A stretch of DNA of 64,000 bases from Hygrophila difformis. Its lineage: Eukaryota > Streptophyta > Magnoliopsida > Lamiales > Acanthaceae. Location of the stretch: the NCBI GenBank assembly GCA_030278955.1, contig JAOANR010000014.1, positions 26,352,068 to 26,416,067 of the forward strand. Reading direction: 5' to 3'. Position numbers and translations under genes: made by a program. The first letter of the stretch is position 1. Every line of letters starts with the position of its first letter. The notes below the pieces were generated by a model. The model worked only from the letters and a program-made list of their open reading frames with translations. It searched no databases and had not been told where the DNA came from. Of this stretch, positions 55,180 through 64,000 are shown in pieces.

Positions 55180-55620
55180 CCGGAATATTTTAAAGCTACT
55201 ATTATTACTTTTAAACCATTATTTTAAAACCTAGTATTATTTTTAAATTTTTTTTTTTTAAACTACTAGTATTATTTTGAGCCCAAAAATTTTAGCCCAA
55301 AATTTTTATTTACTTAGTGTAATATTTTAAGCCCAAAGATTAATTATTTTTGGCCAATATTTAATTACTATGTTAAGCCCAATCAATTTGGCCCAAATAC
55401 CCATGTTTTGTTATCTTAGTCCAAATTATTATTTTCGGCCCAATATAGAGTCCCAACCTTATAATTACTATGATCCATGAACTAAATGTAATTTAAAAAC
55501 ACATTAAATTAAATTTTTATTGGGGGATTGCATATGCATATTTCATATAGGTTTAAATTCCTGCATATCTTAACTTTGCTCGAAACATGTTCTAACTCTA
55601 ACCTCCATTGTTGACATTAG

Positions 55621-55997
55621 ATGGCCGAACCCAACGCAAACATGGTCAATTTGATGATGAAACTAATGAATGTCTACCGATAGTCACAACAACATGTCAA
55701 TTACTTCAAGACTCGGGTACAGCAACTAGAGGCAAACATGGCCCATCTGGGACATCTGAGGGAAGCTGACCATCGTGATATAACTCAACTCAAGGCCCAA
55801 GTCGCCGAACTTCAAACCCAAGTGGTTGCACTTCAAAACAAGGATAAAGAACTGATGATACAAGTAGGGCATTTAGGATGAGCCTAGCTGATGACGTATT
55901 TCCTCAGAGCCCCGAGCCTGTTGGAACACCCACCCCCATTGACGTATCCAGCGACGAGGACGATCCCATCGAGGATGCACCTACCTATTCACTCTAG
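55621..55997 (+). pseudogene. Coiled-coil ORF (CC-ORF) of Tek-B1, broken
   Basis: Starts MAEPNANMVNLMMKLMNVYR in the same TTGACATTAG-ATG context as Tek-D. A TAG lies at 55681-55683. The frame continues (LREADHRDITQLKAQVAELQ) until a stop and frameshift near 55880, after which the tail reads PIDVSSDEDDPIEDAP. Here the CC-ORF lies upstream of gag in one element, so it is an addition to the normal gene set and not a gag replacement. Confidence 0.75.
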
Positions 55998-56650
55998 ACT
56001 TAGAGATCCATGCCGATGCACTATTAATTATATTTCCCTTTAGACTATGATCAGTACTACTATTTCTGTTTCAAATGCTTGTAACCAAATAAAAGTTTTC
56101 TCTTGAGTAATAAATATACAAGAATTTATTTTATATAAAAGTATATTTAAATTATTCCTTACATTTTATTAAATTATCATTCTTTAATTATCTTGATTGA
56201 ATAAAGGAACAAGGTAATAATAAATAAACAACATATGTATATGTAATAATGAGATAACAACCAAACAAAGGTACAAGTATTAATAAATGAACAACATATA
56301 TATATATTATACAGTATAAAGAAAATAATTAAACAAGGGTACCTCCAACCCAAACCCTGAAAACCCTGAAACCCTGAAAACCCTAGACCCTAGATTTTCA
56401 AAAAAAAAAACCTGAACAGGTTACTGTTCACGAAAAAAAGCGAACACGAAAACAAAAACGAAAACAAAACAACAACTATTAAACAACTTCCAACAATAAC
56501 AAATAGTACACTAATCTCTAAACAACCTTTACTAACAGGATCTAGTGGATTGATACCTCTTGATACCATCCATTTTTTAATAAATCACTTTACAAGCACT
56601 ATATAATACTTCAACAAGAAAATCTAAAAATCTCTTGTTCTTGCAACAGC
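55998..56650 (+). other. Spacer between CC-ORF and gag in Tek-B1
   Basis: No gene. Poly(A)-like AATAAA words (about 56090-56115) follow the CC-ORF. A telomere-like run of AACCCTGAAA/AACCCTAGA lies at 56350-56395. A pyrimidine-rich stretch ending TTCTTGCAACAG precedes the gag ATG and resembles a splice acceptor. Confidence 0.5.
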
Positions 56651-56725
56651 ATGGCACCGAGAGGAAGACCGTGCGCAAAGCCCTTTACTCCCAATACCAA
56701 CGAAACACCTGGGCAGCAAGATATG
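56651..56725 (+). pseudogene. gag start of Tek-B1 (25 codons)
   Basis: MAPRGRPCAKPFTPNTNETP matches the start of Tek-B2 gag (MAPRGKSRKVSPNG) and is cut at 56726 by the Tek-A3 LTR. Confidence 0.65.
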
Positions 56726-59114
56726 TGTAATACCCGAGAATTTTGCAACATAAAATAAATAAATAAATAAACAAACAATAAATAAAACAATAATAATAAA
56801 TAAATATAATAAATGAATAAACTTAATACATGGACAAGGAAATGAGGAATGGAATTTAAGAAGGAATTAAATGTCCAATACCCGTAAAGCCAAAGATAAA
56901 ATTAATCAAATAAATTGTACAAGTATACCCGACACTAATGGACTCGAAAATTTGAGGCCAATATTAAATCTAGACCTGAGTAAAAATTAAGATAGGAACT
57001 AGGAGCCCGAAAATATCTCGGAAATCCGAATCCGAGAACATAGAGGAATAGAAGTCCGAAAGAGAGGAGGAAATGCCCGACAGATCGCACGACCCACCCG
57101 GACCGAAGTCCAGGCGTGGGCCGCGCGGTGGCCGCGCGGTGTTTGGCTAAACGGCGCGCCAACCCCGCGCCACTCGACAGATTCGCCGGTTGCGAGATTT
57201 ACTCGCCCGAATCCGGATTTTCCAACTTCGATTGTATTCCTTTCGGCTAAAGACTCACCAAGGCCGACCTTGGACGTCCCTAGGTCATTTCTATCTATAA
57301 ATAACACCTCTTGGCAGCCCCGAACACTTTTCAAAACCCTACAACTCTCTATACGTTTGAAAACCCTAATCCCGGAGTCATCGGAGGCACGAAACCAAGG
57401 CGAGGACTGTTTTGGACGAATCCGGAAGTTTTCTATCATCATGGTAAGTCTGATCCATTCGTCTCTTACGTTTTGATTCGAAAATGGATCCTAACTTAAT
57501 CTTTTTCCTTTCGACACCACGAATCGGATCTAGAACGAAGAACCCGACGAATGGAGAAGATAAACGGTGGACTGGAAGCCACGCCTCCGAATCGACGATC
57601 CCGGACGCCCAAAGATCTGTACGTTAATCTTACTATGGTTTTGGGAGGATTTAAAATACACTTGATCTAACGATTTAAACCAAGAATGTAAAATCTGTCA
57701 AAACGAAATCTTTAACGGCGCAGCGTTTTTGCATAATTTTTCTGAACCCCTAAACCTGTTCAAACAAGAAAACTTAAAACACGAAAAACATTCCTAAGAC
57801 ATTATTCTAGCTACTATAAAAATTTCATAATTTTTCGTTATGATTTGTTATCTGAATTCGATCTCAAACCGAACTACTTTGAATTTGAATCTTGAAATGT
57901 GGACAGAACTTAGGTTCGAACTTGTAGACGTTTTTGACAATAGATCTAAACCGATTCAAAACTTTAGTCGAACATGAAAGTTGTAGACAAATGTCTTAAG
58001 TATCTCCCTGTAAAATTTCATAAAATTTGGAGTTATTTTGCTATGGTAGATCTTGGAATCTTGAAACTGGTGTGGTTGACCGAGTCAAATCTTGAAATCT
58101 TGTTGAAACGGTGAAATTAGCCTTTAAGGTTTAAACGAGTAGAAGACTCTTTTGAAACAAATACATGAAATCTGAAATTTAGGAAATCCCCTTACAAACT
58201 TGATCATTTAAAATTAGGGGGTGAGTGCTCTGCAGGGTGCCCTCCTAACGATTCACTTCGTGCCTTTATGGACGATGGTGACCCGCGCGAAATTTTGAGA
58301 TATGTTGCCAAAACGGCATGAGATATATGGCCTACACTCTCGTGAATATCCATATGGGTTTCCCGAGGCTCCGGAGTGGTACTGGGTATGGCAGATACGG
58401 CTGCGGCCGCCGGGCTACCGGCTAAACTTGACGAGATTGCAATGCAATCGTGAAATACTTGAAATACTAAATCTTGGGTGTAATGGGGATAGCTAAAAAT
58501 ATTATTTGTTGTCTTTTAAATTTTAAATGCTTTATTTAAATTATTTATAGCTTTTATTTAAGTTATGCTAAACGTATTGTTATTTAGAGCCACGAATTGA
58601 TTATGCAAATTGGTTAGACAATTAAATTGAATTATCTATGATTTATTATTATCATGCTCTTATGTAAATATTAAATAATGGCTTTGAAACCCCACGATCA
58701 TGTCTGTATTAACTTACTCAGCAAGTTGTGCTGGCCAAACCATTTTATTTCTTTTCCTTACAGAGTATGTGGAATGAGCATGAGCACTACATGTATGGGG
58801 GTTATGGGAACATTTCGTATTTTGATTTTTGCATCAGACTATAGTATGAACGGGCCTGTTTAACCCGTGTTTTGGCCATGTTGGCCCTATTTACATTTTC
58901 CGCTGCAATACTTATACTTAGATACTATTATTCCGCTGCATTATAATATTTACTTTGAATTTATATTGAATGGGCTACTTGAATGGTTTTAAATATTTTA
59001 AATACTGTAATACCTAGCCTTGCATCTCTTTAGTAAGCTCGGAGAAACTGTGTCTTACTAGGGAGGTGTGGCGGTGACATCCCGACCTGGGTGACCAAAA
59101 ACCGGGGTGTTACA
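56726..59114 (+). repeat. Tek-A3 5' LTR
   Basis: 2389 bp in plus orientation. U3 has GACAGATCGCACGACC and CCGCGCGGTGGCCGCGCGG (near 57121-57140). TATAAATA at 57296-57303. Donor-like GTACGTTAA at 57619, acceptor-like TTTTCCTTACAG/AGTATG ending at 58763. The cassette at 58216-58430 has GTGAGTGCTCTGCAGGGTGC and GGCTGCGGCCGCCGG. Ends GGGGTGTTACA. Confidence 0.9.
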
Positions 59115-59117
59115 ACT

Positions 59118-59129
59118 TGGTATCAGAGC
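59118..59129 (+). other. Primer binding site, tRNA-iMet (Tek-A3)
   Basis: TGGTATCAGAGC three bases after the LTR end. Confidence 0.9.
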
Positions 59130-59514
59130 CCGGCTTATTTTTAAATTAGTATTATTATTTTTAACCTATTACTTTTAAATTATTATTATTTTTAAACTAT
59201 TATTTTTAAATCATGATCATTTTTAAATTATTATGGAAGCCCAAATTATTATTTTTAAAATTCCTAGCCCAAAATTATTTTTGAGCCCAAATTATAATTA
59301 TTTTTTACCCAATATAGAGGTCCAAGGATTTTGGATACTATTTTAAATTTTTTTAAAGCATTAATTCCATGGATTAGATCTTTATTTTTAAACCCATGGA
59401 AAAAAAATATATATAGTGCATGAATTATTTTTGGGGGGAAATCATCATTTGCATGTGCATACTGCATTGCCTGAACTTAGAGAACCTAGAAGCGTGATAC
59501 ATTCTAACTTAGAT

Positions 59515-59835
59515 ATGATGAACTTGATAATCAAAATGATGAGTGCTCACTTTGACTCCCAACAAACCATAGAACAAATGAAACATCGTATAGCTCAATT
59601 GGAGGCAAATCTGCACCACATGGGCAACTTAAGAGAGGCGGATCACCACTGCATAAACCAACTCGAACGCCAAGTCCAAACCCTCACTACGCAAAACCTA
59701 ATACTGAAGGAACACGTCGATGCTCACGGACAGGACTTGAACACCATCTTTGACGATCTATTGCCGCCAAGTTCGGAAGATGAAGACCCGGAGGAGGATC
59801 CCGCTACCCCACCGGAGGACGTCTTGAGACGCTAG
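59515..59835 (+). CDS. Coiled-coil ORF (CC-ORF) of Tek-A3
   Basis: 106 codons from the ATG at 59515. The frame is open upstream to 59416, and the expected start a few codons earlier seems lost. Close to the Tek-A1 form: MMNLIIKMMSAHFDSQQTIE, HRIAQLEANLHHMGNLREAD, INQLERQVQTLTTQNLILKE, then an acidic tail SSEDEDPEEDPATPPEDVLR. It lacks the Pro-rich insert of Tek-A1. Open over its whole length in an element cut soon after by another insertion. Confidence 0.65.
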   Translation: MMNLIIKMMSAHFDSQQTIEQMKHRIAQLEANLHHMGNLREADHHCINQLERQVQTLTTQNLILKEHVDAHGQDLNTIFDDLLPPSSEDEDPEEDPATPPEDVLRR

Positions 59836-60056
59836 GAGATCTATTTATAGTAGACACTATTTTTTTTGCTAAGAAACATTGCTATTTTTGCACATCTCCT
59901 CACTTATATTAAAAGCTTCTTTTAAGAGAATAAAATACAAGATTTATTCATTTAAACAAAATAAAACAAATTCTTGCGTTACCTTTAAAGTCCAATCAAG
60001 CATTATGTGTGAAAATACAAGCACATACATAGTAACTTGCCTAGACAATATATTAC
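59836..60056 (+). other. Tek-A3 internal sequence after CC-ORF
   Basis: AT-rich, no gene. It resembles the region past the CC-ORF in Tek-A1 (TTCTTTTAAGAGAATAAAATAC near 59915). Ends at the element E insertion. Confidence 0.45.
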
Positions 60057-62071
60057 TGTAACACCCCCGTTTTCCCATCTTAAAAATCACAGCGGAAGTT
60101 ACCCATAGGAAAGCGGGGTTGTTACCGCCACTCCAATTAAGCTCGCCTTGGCCTTGCCTCGGATAACTTAATTAAAAGTGCTAAGGCTATTTAAAACAAT
60201 TACAAACATTATTTAAACTATTAACTAAAATTAAAAATATATTTAATTTGGCAAAATATCAGAGTTTACAAAATACCATTTCTACTATTACAATGATAAT
60301 CTTACTAAAGGTAAACAGAATTTAAAATAATCACTGTAAAAACGATATTGACTCCCCTGCCCATGCCCGTGATGCTAATGAGCTTTACAAATATCAAATC
60401 CTGAAAAAGTGAGTAAGTAACATTTATCAGTACACCGGCTGAGTAAATAAATTTTTATCCCTTGGACAAAAATAATTAACTACGACTCAACAGCAAATGG
60501 CATGTCAAAACAGTTGCAATAATTCAATCCACATGTAGCTCAACTATGATGCCTACACCCGGGGTATCTCATAGGACCTAACATGCCCTCATAATGACCG
60601 AAGTCAAAATATGAGTACACAAGGATGACCCTACCTTGCGATCTAGGAAATGACTGTGAGACCCTTGGTCAAACATAATCCTGTTCATGGGACTCTGGAA
60701 TCCCTTGGATAATCCCACGATATATCTCACGAAGATATTCACCTCTGGGGTATATCTCGCATAATAACAATTCAATAATTCACATGCCACACACTGAAAT
60801 TTCACTTTTCACATGCATGGCCTAGCCCCAAAATTTATTTAAACACATAATTGGGCAATACCACTGCATAAATAAATTGCATGAATAAACCCTAACAAAC
60901 ACAAAAGTATTTAGACATGCAAAAATTTAATCCTACGACAAAGCCCGTAGAATAAAAATTTACTTACTATTTCTTCCGAAGATAGCTACTGCACTAAGAT
61001 TGAAAATACCACTGCTACAGCTCGTAATGCTTATACTTCCTACTACTGAGAGTACCACAACTTACTAAAACTCTTCTAGCACTGGCAATGGGGCGTTATT
61101 TAAGAGGGATGGAGAATCTGGAGTGAAGAATTGGAAGTGGCCTCGTACGTATTTATAGGAAATGGAAGCTAGTAGCTTAGTAATCCCACTCTGCATGCAT
61201 GGAAGACACGTTCCATGGTCACTTCATCCGTCACCAAGTCTATTGTGAATCAACTCAGCAAGCCTACCACTCTAGGAGACACTCATCACTTCCACAATTT
61301 CGCACGCCAGTGCATCTTGTATCCATTCCATTTTATATTCCAGCCAGTCCATTCGGGGAGTGTAGCATACTTAAATGCTTTATTTGGCTATATATTATGC
61401 AGTGAGAAAAATCAAATTGATATAACCCCCCAAACTGTTTCCTTCACTTGATCAAAAATAATTACCGAGTTCTATAACATATGCACTTGATTAATTAAAT
61501 TTTGTTTGATGATCTTTATACTTTAACATATGCACTTGATCAATTAAATTTTGTTTGATGATCTTTATACTTTAACAGTTATAGAAAGAAAAAAAATCAA
61601 TCCATACGTTTAATGAACTACTAATATTTCCCAAAGCCTCCCTGTAATAAGTTCCCATTACATTTATTTATTTATTATAATTTATTACTAAGCTATTATA
61701 ATTTATTTAGATATCATTAATATTAATTAAAACCATAGTGATGCACTATGAGTGAAAATCTTATTACCACTAGATTATTGGTGAATTTTAAATAAAAGGA
61801 ATTAACTACACTTAGTATAAAAATTGTTAGAAATTAGTATTTTCTTTATTTGATAAAATATATATATATATATAATTTTTTTTTCCTTGAAAAATATACT
61901 TCTCAAATCAACTAAATTATTTTTCCTTGGAAAATAATTCCTTTCTTTCGAACCAATCTCTATCTTGGAAAATATTAATTTATTCCCAATTCAATCTACT
62001 TTCTTAAGAAATAATACTAAATTATTTCTTTAGAAAATATTATCAACATACCCAAGTTTTAGGATATTACA
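60057..62071 (-). repeat. Element E 3' LTR
   Basis: 2015 bp. Shares TTACCGCCAC and CAGCGGAAG words with unit H and the other LTRs. AT-rich in U3, with a TATATATATATA run near 61859-61874. No gene; the short ORFs at 61199-61451 have no recognisable product. Confidence 0.75.
61476..61573. repeat. 49-bp tandem duplication in element E LTR
   Basis: Two copies of a 49-bp unit starting AACATATGCACTTGAT, with one visible difference (TTGATTAAT against TTGATCAAT). Confidence 0.85.
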
Positions 62072-62217
62072 ATCTACCCTCCTTAAAAACAAACTTCGTC
62101 CTCGAAGTTTATTCAAATAACTATTGCAGGACAAAATGAGGCTCGCAAATAATTAAACATTTCTTACCTTATTCTATATCGGGCAGGGTTATGGAATCTC
62201 CTCTCCCACTCGTTTTC

Positions 62218-62239
62218 CCAGCTATGTCCCCATAGCTGG
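62218..62239 (-). other. Stop-codon hairpin, compensated variant (element E)
   Basis: Sense CAGCTATGGGGACATAGCTG, with one more pair on the outside. Compared with Tek-A1, T to C in the 5' arm is matched by A to G in the 3' arm; the GGGA loop is unchanged. The ATG-GGG-ACA-TAG frame suggests it still overlaps the pol stop. Confidence 0.65.
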
Positions 62240-62246
62240 ATCTGGC

Positions 62247-64000
62247 TGTAACACCCCGGATTTGATTTCCCAGGCCAGGGCATTACCGCCACACTTTTCT
62301 AAACAAGACCCGAACCAAGTCGAGCTCATCTAGAAAAATGCTAAGGCTAAGTTGTATCAAATTTTCTAAACAATTTAAAAACTATTCAATCATGCCCGAA
62401 TTAAAATCAGAGTATCTCATGCATCACAGTAATAATCAGTGCGGAAGCTAAAAACAAAAAAAAAAAAACGTGGGCCAAACAGACGGCCAAAACCAAAGTC
62501 CAAAGTCCAAGTCCAAAACGAGAAATTTAAAATAAATTTAATGCGACAAGTCTTTTCTTCATAAAATCCCATCCCGGCAAGCCATGACTTACTCTGCGAA
62601 AAATAGAAAACAACAATTTTTATCAGTACAAACGGTACTGAGTAAGTTAATGTATAGCATAACAAAATTTAATGATTTAGAAGAGTAATAGAAGGTTGGG
62701 AATTTAATTTAACAAACGAGTAAAAATAATTTACGGGGATTTCTTTCTACGCATTACCACACCAATGTTTATTTTGATCGAGGACATCCAAACATTACTC
62801 GCTTGGGCGCTTATGTCCACAAGCTGCCGGCATCAACGATCCTGGGCCTTAGCCGTTTGGGATCAATTACCCGCTTGGGCGCTTATGTCCACAAGCCGAC
62901 GGTATCCACAATGTGAGAGTAGCGGACCCTATACAGACACACTCTGGAGCCCTAGGTAACCCCTACGGATACACCTAGGAGTATAGACTCATACAATCAC
63001 GCAACATATTATTACCTTGGCGCCGTTTTGACCACCAAAAAGAGGGGGCGGCCCAACGAGCCCACGCCAAGTGCACTTACCCTCCAAAAATTGGGCATCT
63101 AACTCGATCAAAACTCACAAAGTTACAAAATCCACATTTTAATCATTACAACTCATGTTTACATTTCCAGAATTCATAAGATTCATAAAAGAGTAACAAT
63201 CGACTCAATAACCATCAAAACGTACGAAACCAAATTTTACCGGTAAGAACACACCGTAGCAGTTTCCAAATTCGTACAAGGAAATGTAGTAAAACTTTGT
63301 AAAAAATTCTGAAAATTTTACAGCTACTAGGAGACATCAAAATAAACGTTTTTCTCAGAAATAGGCCTTAGCAAATTCGGACTCTAAGTTCCTCAAAAAA
63401 AATCATTTCAGAAACTCATTTCCAAAAGGGTGCAGAGATCACTGTTCATCCGACCACAGTTTACTTAAAAATCCATAACAATTCGAAGGTTGATCCAAAA
63501 ATTCTGAAATTTCATAGGGGTAAACTAGACACATAGATGAACAATTTTCATGAAGAAACTAACCATCAAAAACGACCATAGCTAGGAGTAATACGGACTA
63601 CAAAACTGAACATGCTAGGGAATGAAATCTGTCATCATGCACTTCAGAAAATACCAGATCTGTTTTCGACGACCAAATCAAGTCCAAAAATTATGAAAAG
63701 TTACAGAGATCATCTTTAAAGTGTTAGGAACATTTTTCATTTAGACAAGTTCTTCCAAAAACGAAAGGATCTAGGCGAGAAAAGCACAACAATAAAATCT
63801 ACTCGGAAGAAACCCTAAAAGACAGTTTTGGCATAGGGTGAAAATCGAACTACAACTCAAAGAATACTCAACCAAAAGCTCTAAAATTTGAGATGCACAA
63901 CACTAACTTACTTCTCAAGAGTGTAGTGTCGAAATCCTCCTTGGTTGAACTCCCAAATTCGTCCGGAACAGCCTCTCACCTCCAAGATCTACCGAATGAA
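62247..64000 (-). mobile_element. Element Z, LTR running off the right edge
   Basis: Starts (plus strand) TGTAACACCCCGGATTTG like Tek-B2 LTRs but diverges quickly. It has TTACCGCCACAC, a GAGTAAGTT word near 62640, a repeat cassette at 62796-62910, AAAAGAGGGGGCGGCCCA near 63040 and degenerate AAAATTCTGAAAATTTTACAG repeats (63300-63720). No gene or second end in the window. Confidence 0.75.
62796..62910 (-). repeat. Two-copy hairpin repeat in element Z LTR
   Basis: GCTTGGGCGCTTATGTCCAC plus AAGC occurs at 62801-62824 and 62873-62896, 72 bp apart. The arms GCTTG/CAAGC can pair. Position in the LTR matches the cassettes of the other families. Confidence 0.7.

Larger units (their letters stand above)
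34610..56725 (+). mobile_element. Tek-B1, B-type Tekay-like element, 5' part in pieces
   Basis: The 5' LTR starts TGTAATACCCGAAATTTTTA at 34610 and is in three pieces: 34610-35234, 44894-44948 and 53319-55164. Tek-D and Tek-B2 were inserted between them. Then come a primer site (55168-55179), a broken CC-ORF (55621-55997), a leader, and the first 25 codons of gag (56651-56725), cut by Tek-A3. The 3' part is not in the window. Its gag start resembles the Tek-B2 gag start, and its LTR resembles the Tek-B2 LTR at lower identity. Confidence 0.8.
56726..60056 (+). mobile_element. Tek-A3, A-type element, 5' part
   Basis: A 5' LTR (56726-59114) with the A-type head TGTAATACCCGAGAATTTT, a primer site and a CC-ORF, then cut by element E at 60057. 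The remainder is not in the window. It inserted in the gag start of Tek-B1. Confidence 0.85.
60057..62246 (-). mobile_element. Element E, Tekay-like, 3' end only
   Basis: A 3' LTR (60057-62071, plus-strand ends TGTAACACCCCCG and GGATATTACA) and 175 bp of internal 3' sequence, cut by element Z at 62247. The internal part has the polypurine-like ATCTACCCTCCTT edge, the AAACTTCG-AGGA-CGAAGTTT hairpin (62091-62110), a second purine tract and the stop-codon hairpin. It therefore belongs to the same broad group as Tek-A1, Tek-B2 and Tek-D. Confidence 0.75.

Noticed and set aside
56340..56400. Interstitial telomere repeat
   Set aside because: The AACCCTGAAA/AACCCTAGA run is short and degenerate, not the plant TTTAGGG array.
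61199..61451. Small ORFs in the element E LTR
   Set aside because: Two overlapping frames without domain, start context or conservation in other LTRs.

Overview
This window is retrotransposon-filled nuclear DNA of a flowering plant, most likely a eudicot. The evidence is plant-type LTR retroelements (Athila gag with a tRNA-Asp-type primer site, Tekay-type chromovirus RNase H/integrase/chromodomain with a tRNA-iMet primer site, Ty1/copia protease-integrase), a Stowaway MITE, and fragments of plant host genes. No intact host gene was found. The element names below are mine, for use within this window only.

Left half (1-27700): a nest of four levels. A decayed Ty1/copia pol (23743-25264) was hit by Athila-Y (LTR 18827-23742, gag 17754-18584). 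Athila-Y gag was hit by Athila-X (5' LTR 13474-17753 plus 1991-2227, gag 1-1831, running off the left edge). The Athila-X LTR was hit by Tek-A1 (2228-13473, TSD CTGTC). A truncated LTR-like unit (H) lies at 25265-27362.

Middle (27700-34609): gene-derived remnants. These are two copies of a promoter/first-exon block, pieces resembling a polyenoic fatty acid isomerase-like FAD oxidoreductase, one exon resembling an ankyrin-type S-acyltransferase, and an F-box pseudogene split by a solo A-type LTR (29654-32416, TSD CTTTA).

Right half (34610-64000): a second nest. Tek-B1 (+) starts at 34610. Its 5' LTR was hit by Tek-D (35235-44893, TSD GTAGA) and, 50 bp further on, by Tek-B2 (44949-53318). Its gag was hit after 25 codons by Tek-A3 (56726), whose interior was hit by element E (60057), whose end was hit by element Z (62247 to the right edge).

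The most unusual content is in the Tekay-type elements. Tek-A1 and Tek-D lack gag, protease and the RT catalytic core. In their place both carry a small coiled-coil ORF just after the primer site and, convergent to it, an antisense gene with its own leader, a 5'UTR intron and a domain resembling the putative plant transposon protein family. The coiled-coil ORF also precedes gag in Tek-B1 and is present in Tek-A3. A hairpin with a GGGA tetraloop sits on the pol stop codon in four elements, even in gag-only Tek-B2. The LTRs share a probable 1.1-1.7 kb leader intron holding family-specific arrays of hairpins with a constant core and changing arms. Athila-X and Athila-Y LTRs also carry arrays of nested palindromes whose arm sequences differ while pairing is kept.
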